Source: Mesorhizobium sp. STM 4661
GTDB taxonomy: Bacteria > Pseudomonadota > Alphaproteobacteria > Rhizobiales > Rhizobiaceae
Assembly: GCF_000359125.1 (NCBI RefSeq)
Contig: NZ_CAAF010000019.1
Coordinates: 1-64,000, forward strand
DNA length: 64,000 bases
Direction: 5' to 3'
How positions within the stretch are numbered: position 1 is the stretch's first letter; each line of letters begins with the position of its first letter. This document shows, in pieces, positions 28,445 through 36,747 of this stretch. The notes under the pieces are model-generated. The model was not told the origin of the DNA and searched no databases. It saw only the letters and a program-made list of their open reading frames with translations. The translations under genes and the position numbers were made by a program.

Positions 28445-28596
28445 ATGTTCACCAGCTATCGCGTGGCAGCGCCCTCGGCATGGCCGCGCGGGCTGTGGTC
28501 TCATTCTTTCGATGACAATTCCGAAACGAAGTTGCTGGCACCCGCTTGGGCGCTTGGGCGCCCGCTTGCGCTTTTTTGTTGCCGATACCATATATG

Positions 28597-28611
28597 GAAC
28601 ATAGTGGGAAC
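28597..28611. promoter_or_regulatory. LexA/SOS box, alphaproteobacterial type (GAAC-N7-GAAC)
   Basis: GAAC-ATAGTGG-GAAC exactly matches the GTTC-N7-GTTC direct-repeat LexA site of Alphaproteobacteria (read on the other strand). It sits 20 nt upstream of a micro-ORF and next to a TATATG -10-like box, a position that would block transcription. Confidence 0.65.
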
Positions 28612-28631
28612 ATCTGGAATCGCTCCCACTG

Positions 28632-28706
28632 ATGGCAGACCGGAATACGGAAAGGAACGACGCGATGATGACGTCGGAACCGGCCTGGATCGCTCCGGCA
28701 AAATGA
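28632..28706 (+). CDS. 24-codon micro-ORF downstream of a LexA box
   Basis: ATG to TGA, 24 residues, beginning MADRNTERND and ending AWIAPAK. A weak purine stretch precedes it. Its interest comes from the LexA-type box 20 nt upstream. It may be a real small SOS peptide, the leader of the next gene, or the broken start of a lost SOS gene. No family was recognised. Confidence 0.3.
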   Translation: MADRNTERNDAMMTSEPAWIAPAK

Positions 28707-28771
28707 GGCCGTCAAGTACCTATCTCTTTGGCGCCTCCCTTGCCGGAACGTGATGGCAAAGGAGGTGCCCT

Positions 28772-29086
28772 ATGGCACGCAAATCGCTGTTAGGATGGGT
28801 GAAAACCCTGGCTCTTGCCGGCGCATTGGCGGTGGGTACGAATGCCGCAAGCGCCCAATATCAATTCTGCGTCGAGCATGGCGACCTTGTCGCCCATTTG
28901 AGCGAGAAGTACCAAGAAAGACAGTTTGCTTTCGGGCTGATCGGCCAGGTGGCGATCATGGAAATCTTTGTCGCAGAGACGGGAAGCTGGACCATCGCCG
29001 TCACCGATGTCGCCGGCAGGAGCTGCATCGTCGCTGCCGGCGACAGTTGGCAAAGCGTGGTGGCCCCAGTCGGTCATGACGCATGA
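28772..29086 (+). CDS. Small secreted protein, unknown function
   Basis: A 104-aa protein with a clear signal peptide, LALAGALAVGTNAASAQ, cleaved after about residue 28. The mature ~76 residues contain two cysteines (QFCVEHGDL, GRSCIVAAGDSW), which could form a disulphide. The pattern C-x-GD-x-W near the end resembles small periplasmic proteins of Rhizobiales that I cannot name. The SD AAAGGAGG is perfect. A LexA-type box lies 160 nt upstream, so SOS or stress control is possible but unproven. Confidence 0.8.
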   Translation: MARKSLLGWVKTLALAGALAVGTNAASAQYQFCVEHGDLVAHLSEKYQERQFAFGLIGQVAIMEIFVAETGSWTIAVTDVAGRSCIVAAGDSWQSVVAPVGHDA

Positions 29087-29119
29087 CGGTCTGAACGCGT
29101 GAGCGAATGTGGCGGATGG

Positions 29120-29449
29120 TCATGCGCCGATCTCCAGCCGCGTGATCCGGTCATTGGCCAGCGTGAAGTGGTAGTGGAGCGTTGCCGGGCTGCCCGGGAA
29201 ATTTCCCGAGACGATGCCGGCGATCCGCCACGCATCGCCATTGACCGTCGCGTCGGCGACTTCGACTGTTACCCGGTATTTGGTTGTCGTTGCTTCCATC
29301 CAACCGCGGATGGTGGCCGAACCCTGATGGGTTTCGCCTTCATCCCGAACCGTGGCGTCCGATGAGAAGGGGATAAGCATTCCGTCAACGTCGTGGCGGT
29401 TCTTGGCTGCAAAATAATCCGCCAGCGGCTGAGGGAGTTTTACGGTCAT
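29120..29449 (-). CDS. NTF2-like (SnoaL-type) protein
   Basis: A 109-aa protein. PLADYFAAKNRHDVDGMLIPF is the N-terminal helix pair of nuclear-transport-factor-2-like ligand-binding proteins, and DEGETHQGSATIRGWM and WRIAGIVSGNFPGSPATLHY are their sheet region. Such proteins often act as small isomerases or carriers. It is divergent from the HxlR regulator with ~85 bp between, so it is probably its target. The substrate is unknown. Confidence 0.85.
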   Translation of the reverse strand: MTVKLPQPLADYFAAKNRHDVDGMLIPFSSDATVRDEGETHQGSATIRGWMEATTTKYRVTVEVADATVNGDAWRIAGIVSGNFPGSPATLHYHFTLANDRITRLEIGA

Positions 29450-29533
29450 GGTTTCGTCTCCGGTTCCTGTTCCTGCCGTCGGCTTGAGGTCCGCGGCGCT
29501 TGTCCGGCCTCTAAAATGAGGTATGCTGATAAA

Positions 29534-29923
29534 ATGACAAGAACATACGAAAAAGTTAGGTACTTACCTGAAAGTAAGGGTGAACCGTTGACGCCATTGT
29601 CCGCGGCGAGCGGCGTGGAAAATGTGCTTCGCATCCTCGAAGGCCGTTGGAAGCTGGTGATCCTGTTCCATCTGTTTGGCGGCAAGGTGCTGCGCTTTTC
29701 CGATCTCGAACGGGCGATCCCGGCGATCTCGCAGAAGATGCTGATCCAGCAGCTCAGGCAGATGGAGGCCGACGGGATCGTGCGCCGCATCGTGCACCAC
29801 CAGGTACCGCCGAAGGTCGAGTACTGTCTGACCGACTGGGGCCAGGCGTTGTGCCCGGCGCTCGACGCCTTGCTGAAATGGGCGGCGCGGAAGGAGCCAG
29901 CCGAAGGCTCGCTCGGGCCGTAA
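29534..29923 (+). CDS. HxlR-family transcriptional regulator
   Basis: A 129-aa regulator with an HxlR winged helix: VENVLRILEGRWKLVILFHL, FSDLERAIPAISQKMLIQQL, QMEADGIVRRIVHHQVPPKVEY. The first ~18 codons (29534-29587) are AT-rich, contain the rare codon TTA, and overlap a palindrome; translation may instead begin at TTG 29588 or at ATG 29516. HxlR proteins sense reactive aldehydes, quinones or redox stress. It is divergent from the NTF2-like gene. Confidence 0.9.
   Translation: MTRTYEKVRYLPESKGEPLTPLSAASGVENVLRILEGRWKLVILFHLFGGKVLRFSDLERAIPAISQKMLIQQLRQMEADGIVRRIVHHQVPPKVEYCLTDWGQALCPALDALLKWAARKEPAEGSLGP
29558..29569. promoter_or_regulatory. Palindrome AGGTA-CT-TACCT near the HxlR start
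   Basis: A perfect 12-bp inverted repeat sits at the 5' end of the HxlR frame in locally AT-rich DNA. It may be the operator of the divergent pair if the real start is downstream. Confidence 0.4.
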
Positions 29924-29924
29924 A

Positions 29925-30578
29925 TTACCTAGTGGCGGCGGCCTCGGCGTGGCCGCGCAGCAGCGCCATCAGCCGCTTGGCGTCCTTGGCGGCGGTCTCC
30001 TCGTCGCCGGCGAGGATCGAGCGGATCAGCGCGACATGGTGCTCGGCCGATTCGGCCAGCCCGGTGTCGGCCTTGTAGCGGAACCAGAAACGGCGGCTGT
30101 GGGTCTGCAAGGGCGCCGCCAGCCGGGCGGCGAAGGGGTTATCTGCGGCCAGCGCAAGTGCTTCGTCGAGCGCCTTGTCGGCCTGGATGAAGGCCAGCAC
30201 ATTGCCCGATATCACCGCCCTCTGCATGGCCAGCGCGGCGTCGTGAAACAAGTCGGCGGCCTCGCGGGTAACGAAGCGAGCGGCCGAGCGGGCAAGCACC
30301 ACCTCGACCCCGCGCCGAGCATCGAGGACGCGCAGCCAGTCGCCGGGATGAAGCGGGGCAATCGCGATGCCGGCCCGCGGGCGTACATCGAGCAGGCCTT
30401 CCCAGGCCAGCCGCTGGATCGCCTCGCGCACCGGCGTGCGGCCGAGCCCGAGCCTGTCGATCAGCGCGCCCTCGGTCACGAAGCTTGCGGGCGCCAGCTC
30501 GAGCGTTACGATCATGTGCTCGAGCACACGGTAGGCTTTCGCCGCCGCCGGCTCGGAACTCGAATTCTCATATACCAA
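29925..30578 (-). CDS. hypR: GntR-family regulator of hydroxyproline catabolism
   Basis: A 217-aa FadR-subfamily GntR protein. The start is the TTG at 30578 with AGGAGG 7 nt upstream; no better ATG exists. The HTH (RVLEHMIVTLELAPASFVT, LGLGRTPVREAIQRL) is at ~15-75 and the all-helical FCD effector domain fills the rest. It is divergent from the hyp genes across a region with two TGATATATCA palindromes. By position it corresponds to HypR of Sinorhizobium, a repressor relieved by hydroxyproline. The gene identity is inferred from context. Confidence 0.85.
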   Translation of the reverse strand: MVYENSSSEPAAAKAYRVLEHMIVTLELAPASFVTEGALIDRLGLGRTPVREAIQRLAWEGLLDVRPRAGIAIAPLHPGDWLRVLDARRGVEVVLARSAARFVTREAADLFHDAALAMQRAVISGNVLAFIQADKALDEALALAADNPFAARLAAPLQTHSRRFWFRYKADTGLAESAEHHVALIRSILAGDEETAAKDAKRLMALLRGHAEAAATR

Positions 30579-30601
30579 TGCGCCGCCTCCTGATATATTT
30601 T

Positions 30602-30611
30602 TGATATATCA
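30602..30611. promoter_or_regulatory. Perfect palindrome TGATATATCA, operator 1
   Basis: A perfect 10-bp palindrome just upstream of the hypD -35 box and 24 nt upstream of the hypR start. A half-matching TGATATAT occurs at 30591-30598. Confidence 0.75.
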
Positions 30612-30625
30612 TAAAAGATTCAACA

Positions 30626-30654
30626 TTGACAGCCGCTCTCTCGGCAAATATACC
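30626..30654 (+). promoter_or_regulatory. Sigma-70 promoter of hypD-hypO-hypRE
   Basis: TTGACA (30626-30631) and TATACC (30649-30654) are separated by 17 nt. Transcription should start near 30661, within operator 2. Confidence 0.8.
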
Positions 30655-30656
30655 AC

Positions 30657-30666
30657 TGATATATCA
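30657..30666. promoter_or_regulatory. Perfect palindrome TGATATATCA, operator 2
   Basis: Identical to operator 1 and centred 55 bp downstream of it, close to five helical turns. It covers the predicted transcription start of hypD, an ideal repressor position. Confidence 0.75.
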
Positions 30667-30681
30667 GATGGAGCGACCGCT

Positions 30682-31575
30682 ATGTGGACCGGAGTTTTTC
30701 CCGCCGTCACGACCAAATTCACCGAGGACGACCGCCTCGACCATGCCGAGATGGAGCGCTGCTATAGCTTGCAGATGGAGGCCGGCTGCGACGGCATCAT
30801 CGTCTGCGGCTCGCTCGGCGAAGGCCCGATGCTGTCGCATGACGAAAAGATCGAGGTGCTGAAGACCGCACAGAAGGTCGCCGGCAAGAAGCCGGTCCTG
30901 CTGACGGTCAACGAAGCCGGCACCCGCGAGGCCGCAAGCATCGCGCGCCGTGCGGCGAAGGCAGGCGCCAACGGGCTGATGGTGGTGCCGAGCCCGATCT
31001 ACCATACCAATCCGCAGGAGACGGTTGCCGCGCTGCGCGCCGTCGCCGAGGCCGGCGACCTGCCAGTCATGATCTATTCCAACCGGCTTGCCTATCGCGT
31101 CGACGTCACCGTCGACCAGATGGAGGAGCTGGCCTCGGACAAGCGCTTCGTCGCCATCAAGGAATCCTCCGACGACATCCGCCGTTCGACCGAGATCATC
31201 AACCGCTTCGGCGACCGCTACGGCCTGTTCACCGGCGTCGACAATCTGGCGTTCGAGGCGCTGTCGGTCGGTGCAATCGGCTGGGTGGCCGGGCTGGTCA
31301 CCGCTTTCCCGCGCGAGACCGTCGCCATCTACCAGCTGATGAAGCAGGGCCGCCGCGAGGAGGCGCTGAGCATCTATCGCTGGTTCCGGCCGCTGCTCGA
31401 CCTCGACGTCTCAACCTATCTGGTGCAGAACATCAAACTTGCCGAGGTTCTTGCGATCGATACCAACGACCGCGTGCGCATGCCGCGCCAGCCGCTATCG
31501 GGCGAGCGCCGCAAGGCGGTCGAGAAGATCGTCCGGGATGCGCTGGCGGTGAGGCCGAAGCTGCCGCAGTTCTGA
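30682..31575 (+). CDS. hypD: Delta1-pyrroline-4-hydroxy-2-carboxylate deaminase (DapA family)
   Basis: A 297-aa protein of the DapA/NAL aldolase superfamily. The start MWTGVFPAVTTKFTEDD is preferred over the longer frame that runs through the operators. The Schiff-base lysine is Lys160 in VAIKESSDDIRR and the partner tyrosine is Tyr132 in IYSN. With a D-hydroxyproline dehydrogenase and a hydroxyproline epimerase next to it, the expected reaction is deamination of the pyrroline product to alpha-ketoglutarate semialdehyde. A generic DapA-like call is the fallback. Confidence 0.88.
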   Translation: MWTGVFPAVTTKFTEDDRLDHAEMERCYSLQMEAGCDGIIVCGSLGEGPMLSHDEKIEVLKTAQKVAGKKPVLLTVNEAGTREAASIARRAAKAGANGLMVVPSPIYHTNPQETVAALRAVAEAGDLPVMIYSNRLAYRVDVTVDQMEELASDKRFVAIKESSDDIRRSTEIINRFGDRYGLFTGVDNLAFEALSVGAIGWVAGLVTAFPRETVAIYQLMKQGRREEALSIYRWFRPLLDLDVSTYLVQNIKLAEVLAIDTNDRVRMPRQPLSGERRKAVEKIVRDALAVRPKLPQF

Positions 31576-31643
31576 GGAAGGGCAATGTCGCTGGCCACAA
31601 AGTGGAGCGAGTTGGAGGCCGACATGCGGCGAGGCGCGCGGCC

Positions 31644-32897
31644 ATGAATGACGAAGCGACGCTCGACATCGCTGTCATCGGCGGTGGCATCATCGGCATT
31701 TGCGCGGCTGCCTATCTGGCCGAGGCGGGTCGAAACGTCACGATCTTCGATCGGACGGGCATTTGCGAGGAAACGAGTTCCGGCAATGCCTCGGCCTTTG
31801 CCTTTTCCGATGTCCTGCCGCTGGCCCACAAGGGCATGATCAGGCAATTGCCGAAATGGCTTGCCGACCCGCTCGGCCCGCTCAGCATCCCACCGGCCTA
31901 TTTGCCGACGCTCATGCCCTGGCTGGTCCGCTTCTGGCGCGCCGGGCGCGGCGACCGCTACGAGACCAGCCTCGCGGCGCAGGCCGGGCTGATGCGGCTT
32001 ACCGAGGTCGAATGGGCCGGGCTGATGGCGCGTTCGGGTACGACAGACATGCTGCGCGAGGACGGCTCGCTCGAACTTTACGAGAGCGAGGCCGAGTTCA
32101 GGGCGTCGCTGCCGGGCTGGATGGCCAGGCAGCGCTTCGGCATCGGCTTCAGCCATGTCGAAGGTGATGCCCTTGCCGCCTTGCAGTCCGGCCTGTCGCC
32201 GCGCTTCGTCAAGGGCACGTTCGTGCCGGGCTGGAAGACGGTTGCCGATCCGGAATCATTGGGCAAGGCAATCTGGGCCTATGCCGAAACCAAAGGCGCG
32301 CGTTTCGAAAGAGCGCGGATCGATCATATCGAAGCGGGCCAGGATGGCGCGACATTGACGCTGGCCGACGGCAGCGCGCGGCAGGCAAGGCATCTGGTCG
32401 TCGCTGCCGGGGCATGGTCGCATCTACTGGCGAGGCAGCTTGGCGACCGCATCCCACTGGAGACCGAGCGCGGCTACAACACGACGCTGCCGAAGAGCGC
32501 CTTCGATGTGAAGCGGATGCTGATCTTTTCCGGGCACGGCTTTGTCATCACGCCGCTCGAAGCGGGCTTGCGCGTCGGCGGCGCCGTCGAACTCGGCGGT
32601 ATCGAGCGGCCGCCCAACTTTGCCCGAGCGAAGGCGCTGCTGCGCAAGGCGCAAAATTTCCTGCCGGGGCTCGATCCGGCCGGCGGCCGCGAATGGATGG
32701 GGTTCCGGCCGTCGCTGCCGGATTCGCTGCCGGTGATCGGCCGCGCCAGGCAGGCCGGCAATATCGTCTATGCCTTCGGCCACGGTCATCTCGGCCTGAC
32801 CCAGGCGGCGGCTACCGGAAGGTTGATCCGCGAACTCGTTCTCGGGCAAAATCCGGCGCTTGATCTTTCGTCCTTCTCTCCGAACCGTTTCCGATAG
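31644..32897 (+). CDS. hypO: D-hydroxyproline dehydrogenase (FAD-dependent)
   Basis: A 417-aa DAO-family flavoprotein starting MNDEATLDIAVIGGGIIGIC with the dinucleotide-binding GGGIIG motif. The C-terminal region has GFRPSLPDSLPVIGRA and FGHGHLGLTQAAATG, as in DadA-like dehydrogenases. It shares architecture with dadA of this window but is clearly a different protein. Its place between the HypD-type and epimerase genes supports cis-4-hydroxy-D-proline as substrate (HypO). The start has a poor RBS. Confidence 0.87.
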   Translation: MNDEATLDIAVIGGGIIGICAAAYLAEAGRNVTIFDRTGICEETSSGNASAFAFSDVLPLAHKGMIRQLPKWLADPLGPLSIPPAYLPTLMPWLVRFWRAGRGDRYETSLAAQAGLMRLTEVEWAGLMARSGTTDMLREDGSLELYESEAEFRASLPGWMARQRFGIGFSHVEGDALAALQSGLSPRFVKGTFVPGWKTVADPESLGKAIWAYAETKGARFERARIDHIEAGQDGATLTLADGSARQARHLVVAAGAWSHLLARQLGDRIPLETERGYNTTLPKSAFDVKRMLIFSGHGFVITPLEAGLRVGGAVELGGIERPPNFARAKALLRKAQNFLPGLDPAGGREWMGFRPSLPDSLPVIGRARQAGNIVYAFGHGHLGLTQAAATGRLIRELVLGQNPALDLSSFSPNRFR

Positions 32898-32906
32898 GGT
32901 CCAGAC

Positions 32907-33908
32907 ATGGCGCGCCATACCTTCTTCTGCATCGACGGCCACACCTGCGGCAATCCTGTCCGGCTGGTCGCAGGCGGCGGCCCGCTGCTCGATGGCTCGA
33001 CGATGATGGAGCGGCGGGCGCATTTCCTGGCCGAATATGACTGGATCCGCACCGGGCTGATGTTCGAGCCGCGCGGCCATGACGTGATGTCTGGGTCGAT
33101 CCTCTATCCGCCGACGCGCGAGGATTGCGACATCGCCATCCTGTTCATCGAAACCTCGGGCTGCCTGCCAATGTGCGGTCACGGCACCATCGGCACGGTG
33201 ACTTTTGCCGTCGAGCACGGGCTGATCAAGCCGAAAACGTCGGGCGTGCTGAGGCTCGACACGCCGGCAGGCCTGGTCATTGCCGAGTACAAGCGGGTCG
33301 GCGAGTATGTCGAAGAAGTGCGCATCACCAATGTGCCGTCCTTCCTCCATGCCGAAGGGCTGACGGTCGAATGCCCCGGGCTCGGCGAGATCAGCGTCGA
33401 CGTCGCCTATGGCGGCAATTTCTACGCCATCGTCGAGCCACAGAAGAATTTTCGCGACATGGCCGACCATTCGGCGGGCGACTTCATCGCCTGGAGCCCG
33501 GTGGTGCGGCAACGGCTCAACGAGAAATATTCCTTCGTGCATCCCGACAACCCCGGCATCAACCGGCTGTCGCACATGCTGTGGACAGGTAAGCCAACCA
33601 ACAGCCAGGCGCATTCCCGCAACGCGGTCTTCTACGGCGACAAGGCGATCGACCGCTCGCCTTGTGGCACCGGCACCTCGGCGCGGATGGCGCAGCTTCA
33701 CGCCAAGGGCAAGCTCAGGGCCGGCGACGATTTCATCCATGAATCGATCATCGGCTCGCTGTTCAAGGGCAGGGTCGAGAAAGAGGTCGCGGTGGCGGGC
33801 AAGCCGGCGATCATTCCCTCGATCGGCGGCTGGGCGCGCATGACGGGATTGAACACGATCTTCATCGACGACCGCGACCCGTTCGCACACGGATTTGTCG
33901 TCAAATAA
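32907..33908 (+). CDS. hypRE: 4-hydroxyproline 2-epimerase
   Basis: A 333-aa proline-racemase-family enzyme. Both catalytic cysteines are present: Cys90 in PMCGHGTIG and Cys253 in SPCGTGTSAR. This marks an epimerase/racemase and excludes trans-3-hydroxyproline dehydratases, which lack one cysteine. It converts trans-4-hydroxy-L-proline to cis-4-hydroxy-D-proline, feeding HypO. It follows hypO by 9 nt, so it is in the same operon. Confidence 0.92.
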   Translation: MARHTFFCIDGHTCGNPVRLVAGGGPLLDGSTMMERRAHFLAEYDWIRTGLMFEPRGHDVMSGSILYPPTREDCDIAILFIETSGCLPMCGHGTIGTVTFAVEHGLIKPKTSGVLRLDTPAGLVIAEYKRVGEYVEEVRITNVPSFLHAEGLTVECPGLGEISVDVAYGGNFYAIVEPQKNFRDMADHSAGDFIAWSPVVRQRLNEKYSFVHPDNPGINRLSHMLWTGKPTNSQAHSRNAVFYGDKAIDRSPCGTGTSARMAQLHAKGKLRAGDDFIHESIIGSLFKGRVEKEVAVAGKPAIIPSIGGWARMTGLNTIFIDDRDPFAHGFVVK

Positions 33909-33941
33909 GGGGAATCCTGACCCAGGGGAAAGCAAGGAGAT

Positions 33942-33995
33942 GTGAAAAGGATTGCACTCGCCGGCGCAACGATCCTTCTCATCAACTTATTTTGA
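33942..33995 (+). CDS. Candidate 17-aa hydrophobic peptide
   Basis: GTG to TGA with a strong SD (AAGGAGAT directly upstream), encoding MKRIALAGATILLINLF. It looks like a bare signal-peptide-like helix. It may be a small membrane peptide or the remaining 5' end of a lost lipoprotein or periplasmic gene. It lies 33 nt after hypRE. The rest of the gap to livH (33996-34244) shows no gene. Confidence 0.35.
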   Translation: MKRIALAGATILLINLF

Positions 33996-34244
33996 CGGCG
34001 ATTTCTTCGAAACCAGGTGCATGATGCGGCCGAATCGTCAAAGACATTGCGTTATGCCAATGATAGGGTCCGCGATAGTCCAGAGGCTGGATTGGAAAAA
34101 ACGGAACAATCCGATGGCGTGTCGGCAAAACACGCATGACGGTTGAAAAATCACGTTGCAATCCGGGCTCGAAACTTTACGACTAGGGGAAATACGAAAA
34201 GGAATGCGTCTGCATGGGCGACATTCCAGGGGAGCAACGACAGC

Positions 34245-35147
34245 ATGCAGTATTTTGTCCAGCAGCTTATCAACGGGCTGACGCTGGGATCGATCTATGG
34301 GCTGATCGCGATCGGCTACACGATGGTCTACGGCATCATCGGCATGATCAATTTCGCCCATGGCGACATCTTCATGGTCGGCGCCTTCACCGCCCTCATC
34401 GTCTTCCTCATCCTCGGCGCGCTGTTCTATTCGGTGCCGGTGGTCATCGCACTCCTGGTCATGATGATCGTGGCGATGCTTTTGACCAGCCTGTACAACT
34501 GGACGATCGAGAAGGTGGCCTACCGGCCCTTGCGCGGCTCATTCCGGCTGGCGCCGCTGATCACCGCGATCGGCATGTCGATCGCGCTCTCCAATTTCGT
34601 CCAGGTGACGCAAGGGCCGCGCAACAAGCCGATCCCGCCGATGGTGTCCAAGGTCTACGACATCAACGGCATCAGCGTGTCGCTGAAACAGATCATCATC
34701 GTCGTCGTCACCGCACTGCTGCTGGCGCTGTTCTGGTACCTGGTCAACAAGACGTCGCTCGGTCGAGCGCAAAGAGCCTGCGAGCAGGACCGCAAGATGG
34801 CGGCGTTGCTCGGCGTCGACGTCGACCGCACCATCTCGATCACCTTCGTCATGGGTGCCGCCCTGGCCGCCGTCGCCGGCACGCTGTTCCTGATGTATTA
34901 CGGCGTCATTGCCTTCTCCGACGGCTTCACGCCCGGCGTGAAGGCGTTCACCGCGGCGGTGCTCGGCGGCATCGGCTCGCTGCCCGGTGCCGTGCTCGGC
35001 GGGCTGATGATCGGCTTCATCGAGAGCATGTGGTCGGCCTATTTCTCGATCGACTACAAGGATGTCGCCGCCTTCTCCATCCTGGCGATCGTACTGATCT
35101 TCCTGCCTTCCGGCATTCTGGGCCGGCCAGAAGTCGAAAAGGTCTGA
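34245..35147 (+). CDS. livH: Branched-chain amino-acid ABC transporter permease LivH
   Basis: A 300-aa inner-membrane permease starting [20 protein letters not shown], the family N-terminus. About eight hydrophobic segments are visible; [16 protein letters not shown] and the C-terminal [20 protein letters not shown] (the coupling loop facing the ATPase) are characteristic. It is followed after 4 nt by livM. Substrate range is not fixed by sequence; rhizobial homologues (Bra) carry many amino acids. Confidence 0.95.
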   Translation: MQYFVQQLINGLTLGSIYGLIAIGYTMVYGIIGMINFAHGDIFMVGAFTALIVFLILGALFYSVPVVIALLVMMIVAMLLTSLYNWTIEKVAYRPLRGSFRLAPLITAIGMSIALSNFVQVTQGPRNKPIPPMVSKVYDINGISVSLKQIIIVVVTALLLALFWYLVNKTSLGRAQRACEQDRKMAALLGVDVDRTISITFVMGAALAAVAGTLFLMYYGVIAFSDGFTPGVKAFTAAVLGGIGSLPGAVLGGLMIGFIESMWSAYFSIDYKDVAAFSILAIVLIFLPSGILGRPEVEKV

Positions 35148-35151
35148 GATC

Positions 35152-36747
35152 ATGGCCGTCACCGTATCTCCGGAGCGCGACGTCGTCGCCACCCCCGTGC
35201 AGCGCGCCACGCGCGAGGCACTTTATGCCGGCGCCATCGCGCTCGGCCTGTTCGTGCTGTTCATCGGGCTGAAGACCGGTCAGAACATTTCCAATGAACT
35301 GGTCCTGACTACGCGCTGGGGCCTGCTCGCCGCCGTGGTGATCGCCACGGCTGTCGGACGCTTCCTCTATGTCGCCTATGGCCAGCCCTTCATGGCCAGC
35401 CAGAAGATAACCGACGTTGCCACCGGCCTGTTGCCGGACAGCGTGGCGACGCGGTTCTTCCGGCTGCCCTATTTCATCGCGGCCCTCGTGATCGCGGCCC
35501 TGCTGCTTGTCCTGGCCAGTTCGCTTGACGGGCTGCTGGGGCCGGGTCTTGCCGGCTATGCACGGTTCGTGCGGGCGCTGGCGATCATCTACGCCCTGGC
35601 CTCGGTGCTGTTTCATTTCCGGGCGTTCATTCACGCGCATTTCTCGGCACTCGGCATAGCCGCGCTGGCGCTCTACCCGATCATCGTCGTGGTGTCGCTT
35701 GCTCTCTATGGCGGGTCGATGGCGGCCGGTTTCCAGGGCTCGCTGAAATGGGTCGACAATTTCGGCATCCAGATCCTGATCTATGTGATGCTGGCCTGGG
35801 GCCTGAACATCGTCGTCGGCCTCGCCGGCCTGCTCGACCTCGGCTATGTCGCCTTCTACGCCGTCGGCGCCTATGCCTATGCGCTGCTCGGCACCCAATA
35901 CGGCCTGTCATTCTGGATCCTGCTGCCGGCGGCCGGCGCCATGGCCGCCTTCTGGGGCGTACTGCTCGGCTTTCCGGTGCTGCGCCTGCGCGGCGACTAT
36001 CTGGCGATCGTGACGCTGGCCTTCGGCGAAATCATCCGCCTCGTGCTGATCAACTGGCGTGAGGTCACCAACGGCTCGGCCGGCATTTCCGGCATTCCCA
36101 AGGTCACCTTCTTCGGCCTGATGACCTTCAACGTCTCGGACCCGAACTATATCGCCAAGGTGCTGAACATCGCCACGTCGAGCGCCTACTACAAGATCTT
36201 CCTCTACTATTTGATCCTGGGGCTCTGCCTGCTCACCGCCTTCGTCACCATCAGGCTGCGACGCATGCCGGTCGGCCGGGCCTGGGAAGCGCTGCGCGAG
36301 GACGAGATCGCCTGCCGCTCGCTCGGCATCAACACCACCACCACCAAGCTCACCGCCTTCGCCACCGGCGCCATGTTCGGCGGCTTTGCCGGCTCGTTCT
36401 TCGCGGCGCGGCAGGGCTTCGTCAGCCCGGAATCCTTCGTCTTCCTGGAATCGGCGATCATCCTTGCCATAGTCGTGCTCGGCGGCATGGGCTCGCTGGT
36501 CGGCATCGCCGTTGCCGCGCTGGTGATGATCGGCGGCACGGAGGTGCTGCGCGAACTCGATTTCCTCAAGCAGGTCTTCGGTCCCGACTTCACGCCGGAA
36601 CTCTACCGCATGCTGTTGTTCGGCATGGCCATGGTCATCGTCATGCTGTGGAAGCCACGCGGCTTCGTCGGCAGCCGCGAGCCTACCGCCTTCCTGAAGG
36701 AGCGAAGGGCTGTCTCCAGTTCCTTCACCAAGGAGGGTCACGGCTGA
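35152..36747 (+). CDS. livM: Branched-chain amino-acid ABC transporter permease LivM
   Basis: A 531-aa permease, longer than many LivM proteins (~300-425 aa). The first ~190 residues include three or more hydrophobic segments of the DUF3382 type found in some LivM. The core then has [25 protein letters not shown] and the coupling loop [17 protein letters not shown]. It overlaps livG by one base (TGATG). It pairs with LivH to form the membrane channel. Confidence 0.94.
   Translation: MAVTVSPERDVVATPVQRATREALYAGAIALGLFVLFIGLKTGQNISNELVLTTRWGLLAAVVIATAVGRFLYVAYGQPFMASQKITDVATGLLPDSVATRFFRLPYFIAALVIAALLLVLASSLDGLLGPGLAGYARFVRALAIIYALASVLFHFRAFIHAHFSALGIAALALYPIIVVVSLALYGGSMAAGFQGSLKWVDNFGIQILIYVMLAWGLNIVVGLAGLLDLGYVAFYAVGAYAYALLGTQYGLSFWILLPAAGAMAAFWGVLLGFPVLRLRGDYLAIVTLAFGEIIRLVLINWREVTNGSAGISGIPKVTFFGLMTFNVSDPNYIAKVLNIATSSAYYKIFLYYLILGLCLLTAFVTIRLRRMPVGRAWEALREDEIACRSLGINTTTTKLTAFATGAMFGGFAGSFFAARQGFVSPESFVFLESAIILAIVVLGGMGSLVGIAVAALVMIGGTEVLRELDFLKQVFGPDFTPELYRMLLFGMAMVIVMLWKPRGFVGSREPTAFLKERRAVSSSFTKEGHG

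Larger units (their letters stand above)
28445..28771. other. Gap between VapC and the small secreted protein
   Basis: This 327-base stretch contains a perfect palindrome CCATATATGG (28588-28597), a LexA-type direct repeat (28597-28611) and a 24-codon frame (28632-28706). Nothing else is recognisable. Confidence 0.6.

Noticed and set aside
32907..33908. Considered as trans-3-hydroxyproline dehydratase
   Set aside because: Both catalytic cysteines are present, which marks an epimerase.
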